64,000 nt of DNA. It comes from JACPPO01 sp965262505 (GTDB lineage: Bacteria > Acidobacteriota > Vicinamibacteria > Vicinamibacterales > UBA2999). Shown here piece after piece: positions 26,458-35,102 of the stretch. Location: the NCBI GenBank assembly GCA_965262505.1, contig CBDHFM010000030.1:744001-808000 (forward strand). The letters are read 5' to 3'. A model generated the notes under the pieces. That model was given only the letters and a program-made list of their open reading frames with translations, was not told where the DNA came from and searched no databases. The translations under genes were made by a program, and so were the position numbers. Within the stretch, counting starts at the first letter, position 1, and the number at the start of each line of letters is the position of its first letter.

Positions 26458-27050
26458 GCATTGTCAACTTGAACCTGTCGCTGGCAGTGTAGGCCGATGA
26501 CAAGCTCTGCTCTGCGCCACGCTACAGCGGCTACCGCTTTCCTCCCGAGATCATCAGTCACGCAGTCTGGCTCTACCACCGCTTTGGCCTGAGCTTCCGC
26601 GACGTCGAGGATCTGCTCGCCGAACGCGGGATCACTGTCTCGTACGAGACGATCCGGCAGTGGTGTCAGACCTTCGGGCCCGACTACGCTCGGACGCTGC
26701 GCCGCCGCCAGGGCCGGATGGGCGATTTTGGCATCTGGACGAGCTCTTCGTCACCATTCAGGGCCGGCGACAGTATCTCTGGCGCGCCGTGGACCAAGAC
26801 GGCGACGTGATCGACATCCTCATGCAGCCGCGACGCAATCGACACGCCGCCGCTCGATTCTTCCGAACGCTGTTGAAAGGCCAAGGCCGCCCCCCGCGCC
26901 GCTTGGTCACGGACCAGCTCCGCAGTGACGCCGCGGCACACCGCACCCTCATGCCGGCCGTCACCCACAGCACGCGACTGCAGCGTCGTCAGGATGAAGT
27001 ATGGGATCGAGCTATCGGGTCCATGAACGTCGACGCGTTACACCGGGGCG
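26458..27050 (+). mobile_element. Decayed IS6-family element
   Basis: Left end GGGCATTGTCAACTTGAAC at 26458. The transposase reads SGYRFPPEIISHAVWLYHRF, SYETIRQWCQTFGPDYARTL, then shifts frame near 26720 to FWHLDELFVTIQGRRQYLWR, AVDQDGDVIDILMQ and RNRHAAARFF, and ends after RLVTDQLRSD. Last Glu region lost. Its end sequence recurs in miniature elements at 34802 and 46629. Confidence 0.75.
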
Positions 27051-27369
27051 GTGCACTCAGTCGGAGATGGGTGCCTCCGAGATTATCCTCGCTAACGGAT
27101 CAAAGAAGTGACGCGCCTCCGTGTATTCGCCTCGTGCTGCCAGACACAGTCGAAGGCCATAGGTAATCTCATTGAACAGGCTCACGACCGCGACGAGATA
27201 CCCCCTGTCCCACCCGAGACCACACGCATGAATTCTTGATGATTCCCGCGCCCCACGATTTCTTTGGACAGCCTTCTGCGAGAAGGAGAATGAGTTATGT
27301 CCAAGGGAAAACAGCACGAGGCTGGGGCCTCGGAGGGAGCCTCGGAGGGCGACCGGAGAGGCCTCAGCC

Positions 27370-27690
27370 TTGTCGGCGCTCGTCGGCACGGGGCGGTGGT
27401 CGGCGCGGCGGAAAGTATCCGTCGTCATCGAGTTGCTCAAAGGGGAGTCGCTCGAGGGCCTCAGTCGACGCCACGGGGTGACGGCCGCGAAACTCTCGCA
27501 GTGGCGTGGCGAGTTCCTCGCGGGCGGGGAGGCCCGCTTGAAACATCGGGAGACGGCCATCGAGGATGAGGACACGCGCCGCTTGAAGAGCGTCGTGGCG
27601 GATCTCGCCACGGACAAGGCGCTCCTGGTCGAGAAGATTCGGCATCTGGAGGCCGGCCGCCCTTTGGGCTGGTGGAGGTCGAAGCGATGA
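27370..27690 (+). CDS. IS3-like OrfA, copy B
   Basis: 106 residues with HTH (GVTAAKLSQWRGEFLAGGEA) and a leucine-rich helix. Its TGA overlaps the OrfB start as ATGA. The N-terminal MSKGKQHEA segment seen in copy A is here out of frame, so the start is shortened. Confidence 0.7.
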   Translation: MSALVGTGRWSARRKVSVVIELLKGESLEGLSRRHGVTAAKLSQWRGEFLAGGEARLKHRETAIEDEDTRRLKSVVADLATDKALLVEKIRHLEAGRPLGWWRSKR

Positions 27691-28577
27691 GTCACGAGAC
27701 TTCGCCCTCCACCCAGCAGCCGTACGGGATCGCCCGCGTCACCCGCGTATGGCAGGTGCCGCGCTCCACGGTGTATGCCCGGCGAGATCGACGGGATCAC
27801 CCCTCGCCCGCGGCGAAGCGCGGGCCGAAGACGCCGTGGACCGATGCGGCGTTGACCGCCCACATCCGGACGATCATCGCCGCGAGTCCGTTCCACGGCG
27901 AAGGGCACCGCAAGATCTGGGCGCGCTTGCGGGTGCAGGGGCTGCGCACGTCGAAACGTCGGACGTTGGTCGTGATGCGCGCTGCCGACTTGCTCGGCCC
28001 TGCGCGGCTGCCCACGCCGGTCGCCGCCCGTCCCCACGACGGCACCATCGTCACCGCCAGTCCCAACGTGATGTGGGGCACCGATGCGACGGCCACCGTG
28101 ACGCTGGCGGACGGCCACGTCACGATCGTCGGGGCGATCGATCACTGCACGGCCGAATGTGTGGGACTACACGCGGCGAAGTCCGGCACGCGCTTCGAGG
28201 CGTTGGAGCCGGTGCGCCAGGGCGTCCGAGATCACTTCGGGACGATGGCCGCCGGCGTGGCGAGCGGGCTCACGATGCGCCACGACCACGGCAGTCAGTA
28301 CATGAGCAACGACTTTCACGCCGAGCTCCGGTTCCTCGGCATCGTGTCATCACCGGCCTTCGTCCGCCAGCCCGAGGGGAACGGCTGCATCGAACGGTTC
28401 TTCCGCACCCTCAAGGAACAGCTGCTGTGGGTGCGCCACTTTACGGATGTCGAGGACTTGCAGCAGGCGCTGCGCACCTTCAAGGAGACCTATAACCAGC
28501 AGTGGTTGATCGAGCGACTCGGCTTCCGCGCACCCGCCGTCGTCCGTCGCGCGGTTGCGCTCACCACGGCCGCGTGA
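27687..28577 (+). CDS. IS3-like OrfB transposase, copy B
   Basis: 296-residue DDE transposase, intact: WGTDATATVT, DHGSQYMSNDF, GNGCIERFFRTLKEQ. Bases 27876 to the end appear identical to copy A; the first 190 bases are clearly diverged. Confidence 0.9.
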   Translation: MSHETSPSTQQPYGIARVTRVWQVPRSTVYARRDRRDHPSPAAKRGPKTPWTDAALTAHIRTIIAASPFHGEGHRKIWARLRVQGLRTSKRRTLVVMRAADLLGPARLPTPVAARPHDGTIVTASPNVMWGTDATATVTLADGHVTIVGAIDHCTAECVGLHAAKSGTRFEALEPVRQGVRDHFGTMAAGVASGLTMRHDHGSQYMSNDFHAELRFLGIVSSPAFVRQPEGNGCIERFFRTLKEQLLWVRHFTDVEDLQQALRTFKETYNQQWLIERLGFRAPAVVRRAVALTTAA

Positions 28578-29451
28578 ATACACTCACCCGGCTGTCCAAG
28601 AAATCCGTGGCGGTACAGAATTCTTGATGATGCAGCCTCCGGACCAACGAGGATGGACAACTCCTGTACCGTCGCGATGCGGACAGGCGCTTCCCCATAC
28701 CTGACAAATCGTCGCGCCGCGTCAAAACTCTGGCGCCGAACACTGGCGCAGCCCAAGATCTTCGCCGCGTAGTTGAACCCAATCTTGCTAGCTGCACGGA
28801 CGATCGTTTCATCGTTGTTGATGTCGTAGACAATGGCGAGGGATGGCTGCTCCGTGATTGGCTGATTCAGCGCTCGGCTAGTCTCGGCAAACTCTATGCC
28901 AAGCTTGAGAAGCCGGTTGCGCAGGCGGTCACAGTCCTCGCCGACACCATAAATGCGAATCTCGACAGAGCCGTCCTTGAAGTCACGAATGTTCTCAGGG
29001 GTGAGTTCTCTTTCGAGGAGGAAATGCCAGTCATCTTCGTCAGTCCGCCTGAGGCCGATCTGCGGGACTGGCATCGGAGTCACGGTTGTTCCATCGTCGG
29101 ACGGCATCATCACCACACGAACACCGTTAAACTGGCCAGGGTCCCGAATGTTGGCTCTGATCCGCCGGTTTAGAAGCTCGGCTGCGCCTGTGGGTGGCTT
29201 CAGACCAAGGTCGAGTCTGAAGAGCGCCTCCCGACTGTCACGACCCAGGGGCAGTTCGAGAGTCCGGGAAAAATACTGATTGCAGGCGTCACAGACACAA
29301 TCGAGCGTCCAGTTGTGTTCGAATGTCCCAAGCGCCTTGGACATGACGTGCTCGCGTGTCGTCGGCGGCCGAGACGATCCACAGTAAATGCAAAGACCCA
29401 ATACCGAGAACTCAGATTGGGACGCTCTCATAGACGTTCAGTGTAGCCTCG

Positions 29452-30012
29452 TGACCTGCTGGGTGATTTTCGGACCAGCTGACGCTTGAGAGAATGGCGT
29501 CCTCCCGGCAAGGAGGAGCCATGAAGAAGACCCGGTTTACGGACGAGCACATGGTCACGATCTTGCGGGAGGCCGCCCGGCGGCCGCTGCCGGAGGTCGC
29601 CAAGCGGCACGGTGTGAGCGCGCAGACGATCTACAGCTGGCGCAAACACTTCGGGACGCTGGAACCGGCCGACGTGAAGCGCCTGCGCCAGCTCGAGCAG
29701 GAGAACGGTCGGCTGAAGAAGATGGTGGCCGATCGGGATCTCGAGGTCGACGTGCTCAAGGAGATCACGCGAAAAACGTGGTAGGCGCACGTGTGCGCCG
29801 GCAGCAGGTCGCGGCTGCACGCCGACGCGGGCGGTCGAGCCGCCGCGCGTGCGCCGTGTTATCCGTCGCGCGGTCGACGCTCGGCTACCAGGCGCGGCTC
29901 CAGCAGCGCGATGCGCCGGCCCTGGCGGTCATGCGCGAGCTCGCGGGCCAGTATCCGCGGTACGGCTACCGGAAGATCCGGATCTTTCTCGCGCGCCGGG
30001 GGCACCCGATGA
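29452..30012 (+). mobile_element. Truncated IS3-family (IS407-like) element
   Basis: Left end TGACCTGCTGGGTGATTTTC at 29452. OrfA is intact (29521-29784); OrfB is read to about 30012 (VARSTLGYQARLQQ, then YPRYGYRKIRIFLARRG), where an IS5-type end cuts it. Confidence 0.8.
29521..29784 (+). CDS. IS3-family OrfA of truncated element
   Basis: 87 residues from the ATG after AAGGAGG. MKKTRFTDEHMVTILREAAR, then an HTH (EVAKRHGVSAQTIYSWRKHF) and a leucine-zipper helix ending LKEITRKTW. Intact but its OrfB partner is truncated. Confidence 0.8.
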   Translation: MKKTRFTDEHMVTILREAARRPLPEVAKRHGVSAQTIYSWRKHFGTLEPADVKRLRQLEQENGRLKKMVADRDLEVDVLKEITRKTW

Positions 30013-30290
30013 GGGCGTTGTTGCATGAAGACTTGCTGCGGGTGGGGTGGTTTGGCCCGTGCTTTTCGTGACGCTTCGCAGGAGCCACACTACAGGGATG
30101 CAGTCGAAGGTTCATCCCACGTATAAGACGAAGTATCGCGTTGCGAACTGGGCGGCCTACAACCAGGCCCTCGTTCGACGTGGCGATGTGACGGTGTGGT
30201 TGTTGCATGAAGACCCTGCGGGGGTGGGGCGGTTTGGCTCGCACTGGCGTTGTTGCATGAAGACCGATTCGTGCAACAACGCCGGCGAAC
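30013..30290 (+). mobile_element. Stacked IS5-family ends with transposase N terminus
   Basis: An end GCGTTGTTGCATGAAGAC at 30013 is followed by an ATG at 30099 whose frame (VHPTYKTKYRVANWAAYNQA, LVRRGDVTVWL) is the N terminus of an IS5 transposase. At about 30198 a second copy of the end begins. At 30248-30284 two ends meet head to head (GCGTTGTTGCATGAAGACC then GATTCGTGCAACAACGCC). Only footprints remain. Confidence 0.7.
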
Positions 30291-30459
30291 GTGCGCGCGG
30301 GCGGTGCCGTCGCTAATCGGTCGTTTATTGGGCGCTAATTGGTCGTTTACGAGTTGCGTCGAGCCGCTCTCGGGTCGTTTCTGCCTGGCCTCGGGCACCT
30401 CGTCGGGAAGATCGTGGGCGGCATCCTGGGGCATCGTGCGGGCCAGTGACGATTCGTGC

Positions 30460-30578
30460 AACAACGCCACGTAGCGCCGCAACGCGCCGCGTTGACTGGC
30501 GCGCCCGAAGCCGGCCTCGAACGGCTCCAGCCAGGCCAGCAACCGACGGAGCCACGCGGTCGCGGTGTGATCGAGCAC
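30460..30578 (-). mobile_element. IS5 end joined to an IS701-like scrap
   Basis: GATTCGTGCAACAACGCC at 30459-30476 is an IS5-type end. Next to it a minus-strand frame (HTATAWLRRLLAWLEPFEAG, FGRASQRGALRRYVA) resembles the start of IS701-type transposases. Low certainty for the family. Bases 30291-30458 hold only repeat scraps. Confidence 0.4.
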
Positions 30579-30676
30579 CGCACGGCAGCGTATCGAACTC
30601 GCGGAATTTGTACAATGCCCTCAAAAGTGATCACTCTCGAATCCACTCGGCAATTCGTCAATCTGACAAAGTAGTA

Positions 30677-31258
30677 CTAGCGGAGCAAGCCAGCTGCCTT
30701 TGCCATCTGAATCACCAGTGGCTCACTGGCTGTGACCTGTCCGAAGCCACGTCGCCACGTTCCACCGATGCCTGGAATATTGAACTCGCTATGTGCTCCG
30801 TCAGCACCCTTGGCCCAATCGACGTCCACTCGGTGGGCGTTCTCGTACCAGTTCCGACCAGAGATATCGAAATAGTAGTAGTAGGCCGGTATTCCAGCGC
30901 GGGCAAGTTCCAGGCGGCGGGGCGGCACTACCACTCCCAGATGCACCTGATAGCAGCGGCCATCCGTCGGAAGAAGTACCAAGTCACCGGGAAGAATATG
31001 AACGAACTGCTGGAGGTATCTGACGTGATGTCTTTTCATCATCGAGCCGTACGTCTGCCTCGCCTGCGAGCGCCATGTCGGTTTACGTAGATCACCGGTT
31101 CCAGGCCATCCAACTCGGGCGAAACCCTTGTCGAGGCATTCCTTGCGGCAATTGAACTTGCGAGCGGGAAACGCCGGAGGCTCACCGTTCATGTAGCGGC
31201 TTGTGCCAGGCTCGTTGTGTGCTGTTTCTCCGTTTGAACGGATGAACCAAGAGCTCAT
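30677..31258 (-). CDS. Uncharacterised 193-residue protein
   Basis: Frame from an ATG at 31258 with a convincing soluble composition: CRKECLDKGFARVGWPGTGD, QQFVHILPGDLVLLPTDGRC, YQVHLGVVVPPRR, YYYYFDISGRNWYENAHRV and GTWRRGFGQVTASEP. The PGDLVLLPxDGxxYQVHLG strand resembles the small beta domain seen at the start of some restriction-type nucleases. No catalytic residues are evident and I cannot name the family. It stands alone between IS5 and acetyltransferase scraps. Confidence 0.55.
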   Translation of the reverse strand: MSSWFIRSNGETAHNEPGTSRYMNGEPPAFPARKFNCRKECLDKGFARVGWPGTGDLRKPTWRSQARQTYGSMMKRHHVRYLQQFVHILPGDLVLLPTDGRCYQVHLGVVVPPRRLELARAGIPAYYYYFDISGRNWYENAHRVDVDWAKGADGAHSEFNIPGIGGTWRRGFGQVTASEPLVIQMAKAAGLLR

Positions 31259-31352
31259 TTCCTAGTGTCCCCGGACCGGCAGCACGTTGTGATTGACACA
31301 GCGCACGACAGTGTTGAGGAGTCGGTAAGAGTGTTACGCCGCGCTGTGGGGG

Positions 31353-31470
31353 CCTGAACGCCACGGCATTCTACGAACAGTTCGGCTTTCATGAGGTGGG
31401 CCGATCAACTGCACGTCGCAACGACGTGGAGGTTTCCGTCAGGAGGTGTCGCTCCACCCAGAAGAGATGA
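31353..31470 (+). pseudogene. GNAT acetyltransferase C-terminal scrap
   Basis: The frame NATAFYEQFGFHEVGRSTAR to a TGA at 31470 carries the AxxFYExxGF motif that closes the acetyl-CoA-binding fold of GNAT enzymes. The rest of the gene is missing. Confidence 0.45.
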
Positions 31471-31499
31471 CGACCGAGGGCTCGATCCTGTCAGCCGAG

Positions 31500-31934
31500 T
31501 CAAAGTGGAGGCCGCTGCGTGTAGGCGCGCCAGGGGATCCATCCGGCCCTGGTCTCGAATCCCCAGGCCCGGCCGACCGGCCCGCGGAACACGAGCGTCA
31601 CGGGCTTGTGGGCCGGGTTGATCGTGATGCGGTGGAGCCAGCGGGCCGGGCGGACGCGCACGGAGCCAGGACCATGCCAGCGAGAGACGGTGGCTCGGTC
31701 GAGGCCGGGCCCCGGCGTGTCTTCCCAGTAGCCGCCGCGCAGGATAATCGTCAAGAACGGCCAGGGATGATCGTGCAAACAGTCGTCGTCGCTGGTCTGG
31801 AACCAGTGGACATAGAGACCGAACCACGGGCACGAGACGACCCGCAGGCGATCGAGGTAAAGCGCACCGTGGCGCCGAAGGATCGGTTCCCAGCACCAGA
31901 GTTGAAATCGCGGGCGTCTGATCATGCGGCGCAT
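31500..31934 (-). CDS. Cupin-like protein
   Basis: About 144 residues from the ATG at 31934 (31925 also possible). The sequence FGLYVHWFQTSDDDCLHDHP followed by WPFLTIILRGGYWED, and VRPARWLHRITI, has the cupin pattern: an H-x-H metal pair, the Gly-rich G-G-Y turn and a late His. Small cupins of this type bind a metal and act as dioxygenases, isomerases or sugar-processing enzymes. It is isolated from other genes. Upstream codons to 32036 are open but look non-coding. Confidence 0.6.
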   Translation of the reverse strand: MRRMIRRPRFQLWCWEPILRRHGALYLDRLRVVSCPWFGLYVHWFQTSDDDCLHDHPWPFLTIILRGGYWEDTPGPGLDRATVSRWHGPGSVRVRPARWLHRITINPAHKPVTLVFRGPVGRAWGFETRAGWIPWRAYTQRPPL

Positions 31935-32094
31935 CGGTAGTATGGTGGAACAGGCCGGTGCACGACATGCCTGTTCGTCACAGCATCGTCTCGTTTCAGA
32001 GGACGCCAACGCGGTTCGACCGGTCGTGCGACCCACTGAAAGTCCCTGCGTGGCGAGGTCACTGGTGGCGTAGCCATCGGCGGTGCGATAGACG

Positions 32095-32337
32095 TTAGGG
32101 GTTGGTGGCGAGCCAAGGCTGCGATAGGGCGATTCCCTTAGTAAGAAGGCCGCTATCTGGGCAGCGGAACTTGCCTTCGCAGAACATCCCCGTCCTCACA
32201 AGTTGCTCGATTACGCCGTTGACCGCCTGCTTCGTGTCCGGCTTGGCGCATCTCTTTCGCAGCCACACATCCAGAGAGCGTGGCTTCGTATGAGCAGCCA
32301 GAACGCACGCTTGTTGACCCTGGATGATGTAGCCCAT
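32095..32337 (-). CDS. Small hypothetical protein
   Basis: 80 residues from an ATG at 32337: GYIIQGQQACVLAAHTKPRS, LDVWLRKRCAKPDTKQAVNG, then VIEQLVRTGMFCEGKFRCPD and LALSQPW-like tail. Composition is protein-like, with a basic helical middle that could be a winged helix. No family recognised. Confidence 0.4.
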   Translation of the reverse strand: MGYIIQGQQACVLAAHTKPRSLDVWLRKRCAKPDTKQAVNGVIEQLVRTGMFCEGKFRCPDSGLLTKGIALSQPWLATNP

Positions 32338-32566
32338 GCCGTCCCGTCGCCGTGTGGACATGCGTGGTCGACCTCTGGCGCCACGATCACACCCCATCCG
32401 GCGATCCCGTGCCCGCAGGCACACCGCAGCATCGTTTCGAACTATTTCCAGTCCGCGCGGCAGAATGGGCTGTTTAACCACGGGCTGCTAGTCATCAATG
32501 AACCGTACGGCACGTCCAAGAAATAGGGGCACCTCGCACTGCGGCCTGCGCACGACGGCCGGGCGA

Positions 32567-32818
32567 TCATGACCCCTGGAACGCCTTGCCATGCCTAGCA
32601 AGCCATCGCTCCAGACGGTCGGTACAGTCGCAGTTGCAGCAGGCCCAGGGTTCCGTGCCGTTTTCGTCGCGACAACGGCTCCGAGCGTGCGCGTCCTTCA
32701 CGGCGAGCAGATCGAAATACTCTTCCCAGTACGGGCGTTCTTCTTCCAGTGGCGTGGGACAAAAGCAGGTCTCGACCCATCTCACACGACCGTCAGGAAG
32801 ATCGCGCGCACGGGCCAT
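32567..32818 (-). CDS. Small Cys-rich hypothetical protein
   Basis: 83 residues, RVRWVETCFCPTPLEEERPY, WEEYFDLLAVKDAHARSRC, EPWACCNCDCTDRLERWL. The C-terminal CCNCDC cluster may bind metal. No family recognised and no clear ribosome site. Confidence 0.4.
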   Translation of the reverse strand: MARARDLPDGRVRWVETCFCPTPLEEERPYWEEYFDLLAVKDAHARSRCRDENGTEPWACCNCDCTDRLERWLARHGKAFQGS

Positions 32819-32938
32819 GTCGTCCAGTTATTCATCTCCGGCCACCGATCCAGCCCCGAGCAATCCGGAGCGGATGGCGCCGCGCAATGCCGAGAAACGT
32901 CCAGTCTTGACCCTGGCGGTGACAAGGTATCGCATGCG

Positions 32939-33121
32939 CTACCGAGGGTCATTGTAGGTCGGATCGCTGATCTCCGACGAGCACCCCTTCGATACAGCGC
33001 AACTGTTCGTGAATCTTAGGCACTCCGTCGTCGTGCCCTGCGGCGCCTGCGGTCCCAGGAACTCCAGTCCGAACGCCTGCATCCGCTCCCACACCGTGCG
33101 GTCACGTGCCGGCAGTGACAA
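32939..33121 (-). CDS. Short hypothetical frame, doubtful
   Basis: 60 codons (ARDRTVWERMQAFGLEFLG ... SSEISDPTYNDP). It starts 18 bases from an IS5-type end at 33139 and could be a scrap of a larger gene. Confidence 0.25.
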   Translation of the reverse strand: MSLPARDRTVWERMQAFGLEFLGPQAPQGTTTECLRFTNSCAVSKGCSSEISDPTYNDPR

Positions 33122-33138
33122 CGTGCCGCCTGTGCGTG

Positions 33139-33220
33139 GCGTTGTTGCATGAATCGGAGCGAGCCCGTACCGATCCCGACCCCCAGTTCCTTCACCGACC
33201 GATGGGCGGGTGGGGTGCCG
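33139..33220 (-). mobile_element. IS5-family right-end scrap
   Basis: GGCGTTGTTGCATGAATCGG at 33139 continues with sequence similar to the right end of the IS5 scrap at 37779 read backwards (CCGATCCCGACCC ... CCGATGGGCG). Confidence 0.55.
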
Positions 33221-33285
33221 TGAGTGGCACCGCCGCCGGAGCTGATCCCGCCCACGGCTGGCGATGGTTCCCGTAGAATGGCCCG

Positions 33286-34800
33286 ATGGTCCTGGTTTTC
33301 AGCGCGCTCGGGCTCTTGGCCGTCATCGTCGTGTACGACCTGCTGCAGCGCCAGCACGCGATCCTCAGGAACTTCCCGATCATCGGACACTTCCGCTACT
33401 GGCTCGAGGCCGTCGGCCCGGAACTCCGTCAATACATCGTGACGAACAACAACGAGGAGCGACCATTCAGCCGCGACCAGCGGCGGTGGGTGTATGCGTC
33501 CTCGAAACAGGAGAACACCTCTTTCGGATTCGGCTCCGACCAGGACATGGAGCGACAGTCCAATTACCTCGTCATCAAGCACCAGACGTTTCCGTTGCAG
33601 ACGCCCGGTCCCGGCGACCCGGCGTACGACCCGCAGAGCACGATTGCGTGCGCGAAAGTGCTCGGCGCGGCGCGCGGCCGCGCGAAGGCGTTCCGCCCGG
33701 CGTCGGTCGTCAACGTCTCGGGCATGAGCTTCGGATCGCTGAGCGGCCCGGCGGTCGAAGCGCTCAACCGCGGGGCGCAGATCGCGGGCTGCCTGCACAA
33801 TACCGGCGAAGGGGGCGTCTCGCCCTATCACCTCAACGGGGGGGACTTGGTCTGGCAGGTCGGCACCGGCTACTTCGGCTGCCGTGAGGCCGACGGCCGC
33901 TTCAGCATGGCGCGGCTGCAAGAGACCGTCGCGCGGTGTCCGCAGATTCGCGCGATCGAGATCAAACTGAGTCAGGGGGCCAAGCCGGGTGCCGGCGGCC
34001 TGCTGCCGCAGGCGAAGATCAGCGCGGAGATCGCGGAGACGCGCGGCATCCCGCGCGATCGGGACTGCGCCAGCCCCGCCGCGCACAGCGCCTTCGGGAC
34101 CGCGGACGCGCTGCTCGATTTCGTCGAGTCCATCGCGGCGGCCACCGGGCTGCCGGTCGGCATCAAGGCGGCGGTCGGCGACGCCACCTTCTGGACCGAC
34201 CTCGCGCAGCTGATGGCGACCGGCACCCGCGGCGTCGATTTCATCGCCATCGATGGGGGCGAAGGCGGCACGGGCGCCGGGCCGCTCGTGTTCACGGATC
34301 ATGTGGCGCTGCCGTTCAAGATCGGGTTCAGCCGCGTGCAGCAGATCTTTCATGCCGGCGGGCTGCACCAGCGGATTGTGTTCGTCGGGTCCGGCCGGCT
34401 CGGGTTCCCAGAGGCCGCCGTCTTTGCGTTCGGCCTAGGGTGTGACGTGATCAACGTGGGCCGGGAAGCGCTGCTCGCCATCGGGTGCATTCAGGCCCAG
34501 CGCTGCCACACGAACCATTGCCCGACCGGCATCACGACCCAGCATCCCTGGCTCATTCGCGGCCTGGATCCGACCTTGAAGGCCGCGCGGCTCGCCAACT
34601 ACGTGGTGGCGCTCAGGAAAGAGTTGCTCGCCGTGAGCCGCGCGTGCGGGGTGCCGCACCCCGCGCTCATCACGGCGGATCATCTGGAGCTGCTCGACAG
34701 CCGGTTCGGCTCTAAGACGGTCGCGGACTTGTTCGGGTACGGCCGCGGGTTCGGCCTCCCCTCGGACGTGGATGCGGAGGCCGTCCGCCGCCTGCTGTAG
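33286..34800 (+). CDS. FMN-binding glutamate-synthase-like protein
   Basis: 504 residues. An N-terminal membrane helix (LVFSALGLLAVIVVYDLL) is followed by HAILRNFPIIGHFRYWLE and then the Glu_synthase FMN barrel. Motifs are VSGMSFGSLSGPAVEALNRG, CLHNTGEGGVSPYH, KLSQGAKPGAGGLLP, IAIDGGEGGTGAGPL, FVGSGRLGFPEAAVFAFGLG and CIQAQRCHTNHCPTGI. The last holds the cysteines that in GltB bind a 3Fe-4S cluster. Stand-alone proteins of this kind lack the glutaminase and GXGXG domains and are not true glutamate synthases; their substrate is unknown. No partner genes nearby. It ends two bases before a miniature element. Confidence 0.92.
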   Translation: MVLVFSALGLLAVIVVYDLLQRQHAILRNFPIIGHFRYWLEAVGPELRQYIVTNNNEERPFSRDQRRWVYASSKQENTSFGFGSDQDMERQSNYLVIKHQTFPLQTPGPGDPAYDPQSTIACAKVLGAARGRAKAFRPASVVNVSGMSFGSLSGPAVEALNRGAQIAGCLHNTGEGGVSPYHLNGGDLVWQVGTGYFGCREADGRFSMARLQETVARCPQIRAIEIKLSQGAKPGAGGLLPQAKISAEIAETRGIPRDRDCASPAAHSAFGTADALLDFVESIAAATGLPVGIKAAVGDATFWTDLAQLMATGTRGVDFIAIDGGEGGTGAGPLVFTDHVALPFKIGFSRVQQIFHAGGLHQRIVFVGSGRLGFPEAAVFAFGLGCDVINVGREALLAIGCIQAQRCHTNHCPTGITTQHPWLIRGLDPTLKAARLANYVVALRKELLAVSRACGVPHPALITADHLELLDSRFGSKTVADLFGYGRGFGLPSDVDAEAVRRLL

Positions 34801-34801
34801 G

Positions 34802-34924
34802 GGGCACTGTCAAGTTGCTGGCAGACACCCTAAACTTATGCCCAATATGTTGTGCTCAAGCTCAGACGAGATCGCGATACCTTGGGGGGGATTCGACCGA
34901 GTTTTCGTCAACTTGACAATGCCC
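34802..34924 (+). repeat. IS6-derived miniature element, copy 1
   Basis: Terminal repeats GGGCACTGTCAAGTTG and CAACTTGACAATGCCC around about 90 internal bases with no ORF. It is similar to 46629-46749 in its right half, and its ends match the IS6 left end at 26458. Confidence 0.7.
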
Positions 34925-35046
34925 ATCCGGTGCCTGAAACGTTTCCTCGCTCGCGAGATCTACCAGCGCGTCATGACCGATTTCCGCGCTCGCCAAGAGA
35001 TCATCCAGGCCGCCTGAACGAGTGTCTTGACATATAGGGGCGTCAA
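34925..35046 (+). mobile_element. IS110 3' tail
   Basis: Encodes CLKRFLAREIYQRVMTDFRA and RQEIIQAA then a stop, the usual IS110 transposase C terminus, followed by the end sequence TCTTGACATATAGGGGCGTC. The same tail follows the second miniature element at 46750. Confidence 0.65.
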
Positions 35047-35102
35047 TACCTTCGGGGATTCACTCGCCTCGGCCGTTTTCTCGCACCATACAGGGTCCCT
35101 CG

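Larger units (their letters stand above)
27244..28617 (+). mobile_element. Two-ORF IS3-like element, copy B
   Basis: Same ends as copy A (TCCCGCGCCCCACG ... CGTGGCGGTACA), flanked by a 14-bp direct repeat GAATTCTTGATGAT at 27230-27243 and 28618-28631. It interrupts the HNH-like gene. Confidence 0.9.
27057..29431 (-). pseudogene. HNH-like endonuclease-type protein split by IS3-like copy B
   Basis: An ATG at 29431 opens a protein with an N-terminal zinc/HNH-like region: CIYCGSSRPPTTREHVMSKAL and CDACNQYFSRTLELPL, i.e. two CxxC pairs with EH between them. A beta-rich middle follows (VRVVMMPSDDGTTVTPMPVP, KIGFNYAAKILGC). The IS3-like element sits at 27244-28617. Removing it and one copy of the 14-bp duplication restores one 328-residue frame ending YTEARHFFDPLARIISEAP at 27057. 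Such proteins resemble HNH nucleases of accessory loci. Nuclease activity is inferred from the cysteine/His pattern only. Confidence 0.7.
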
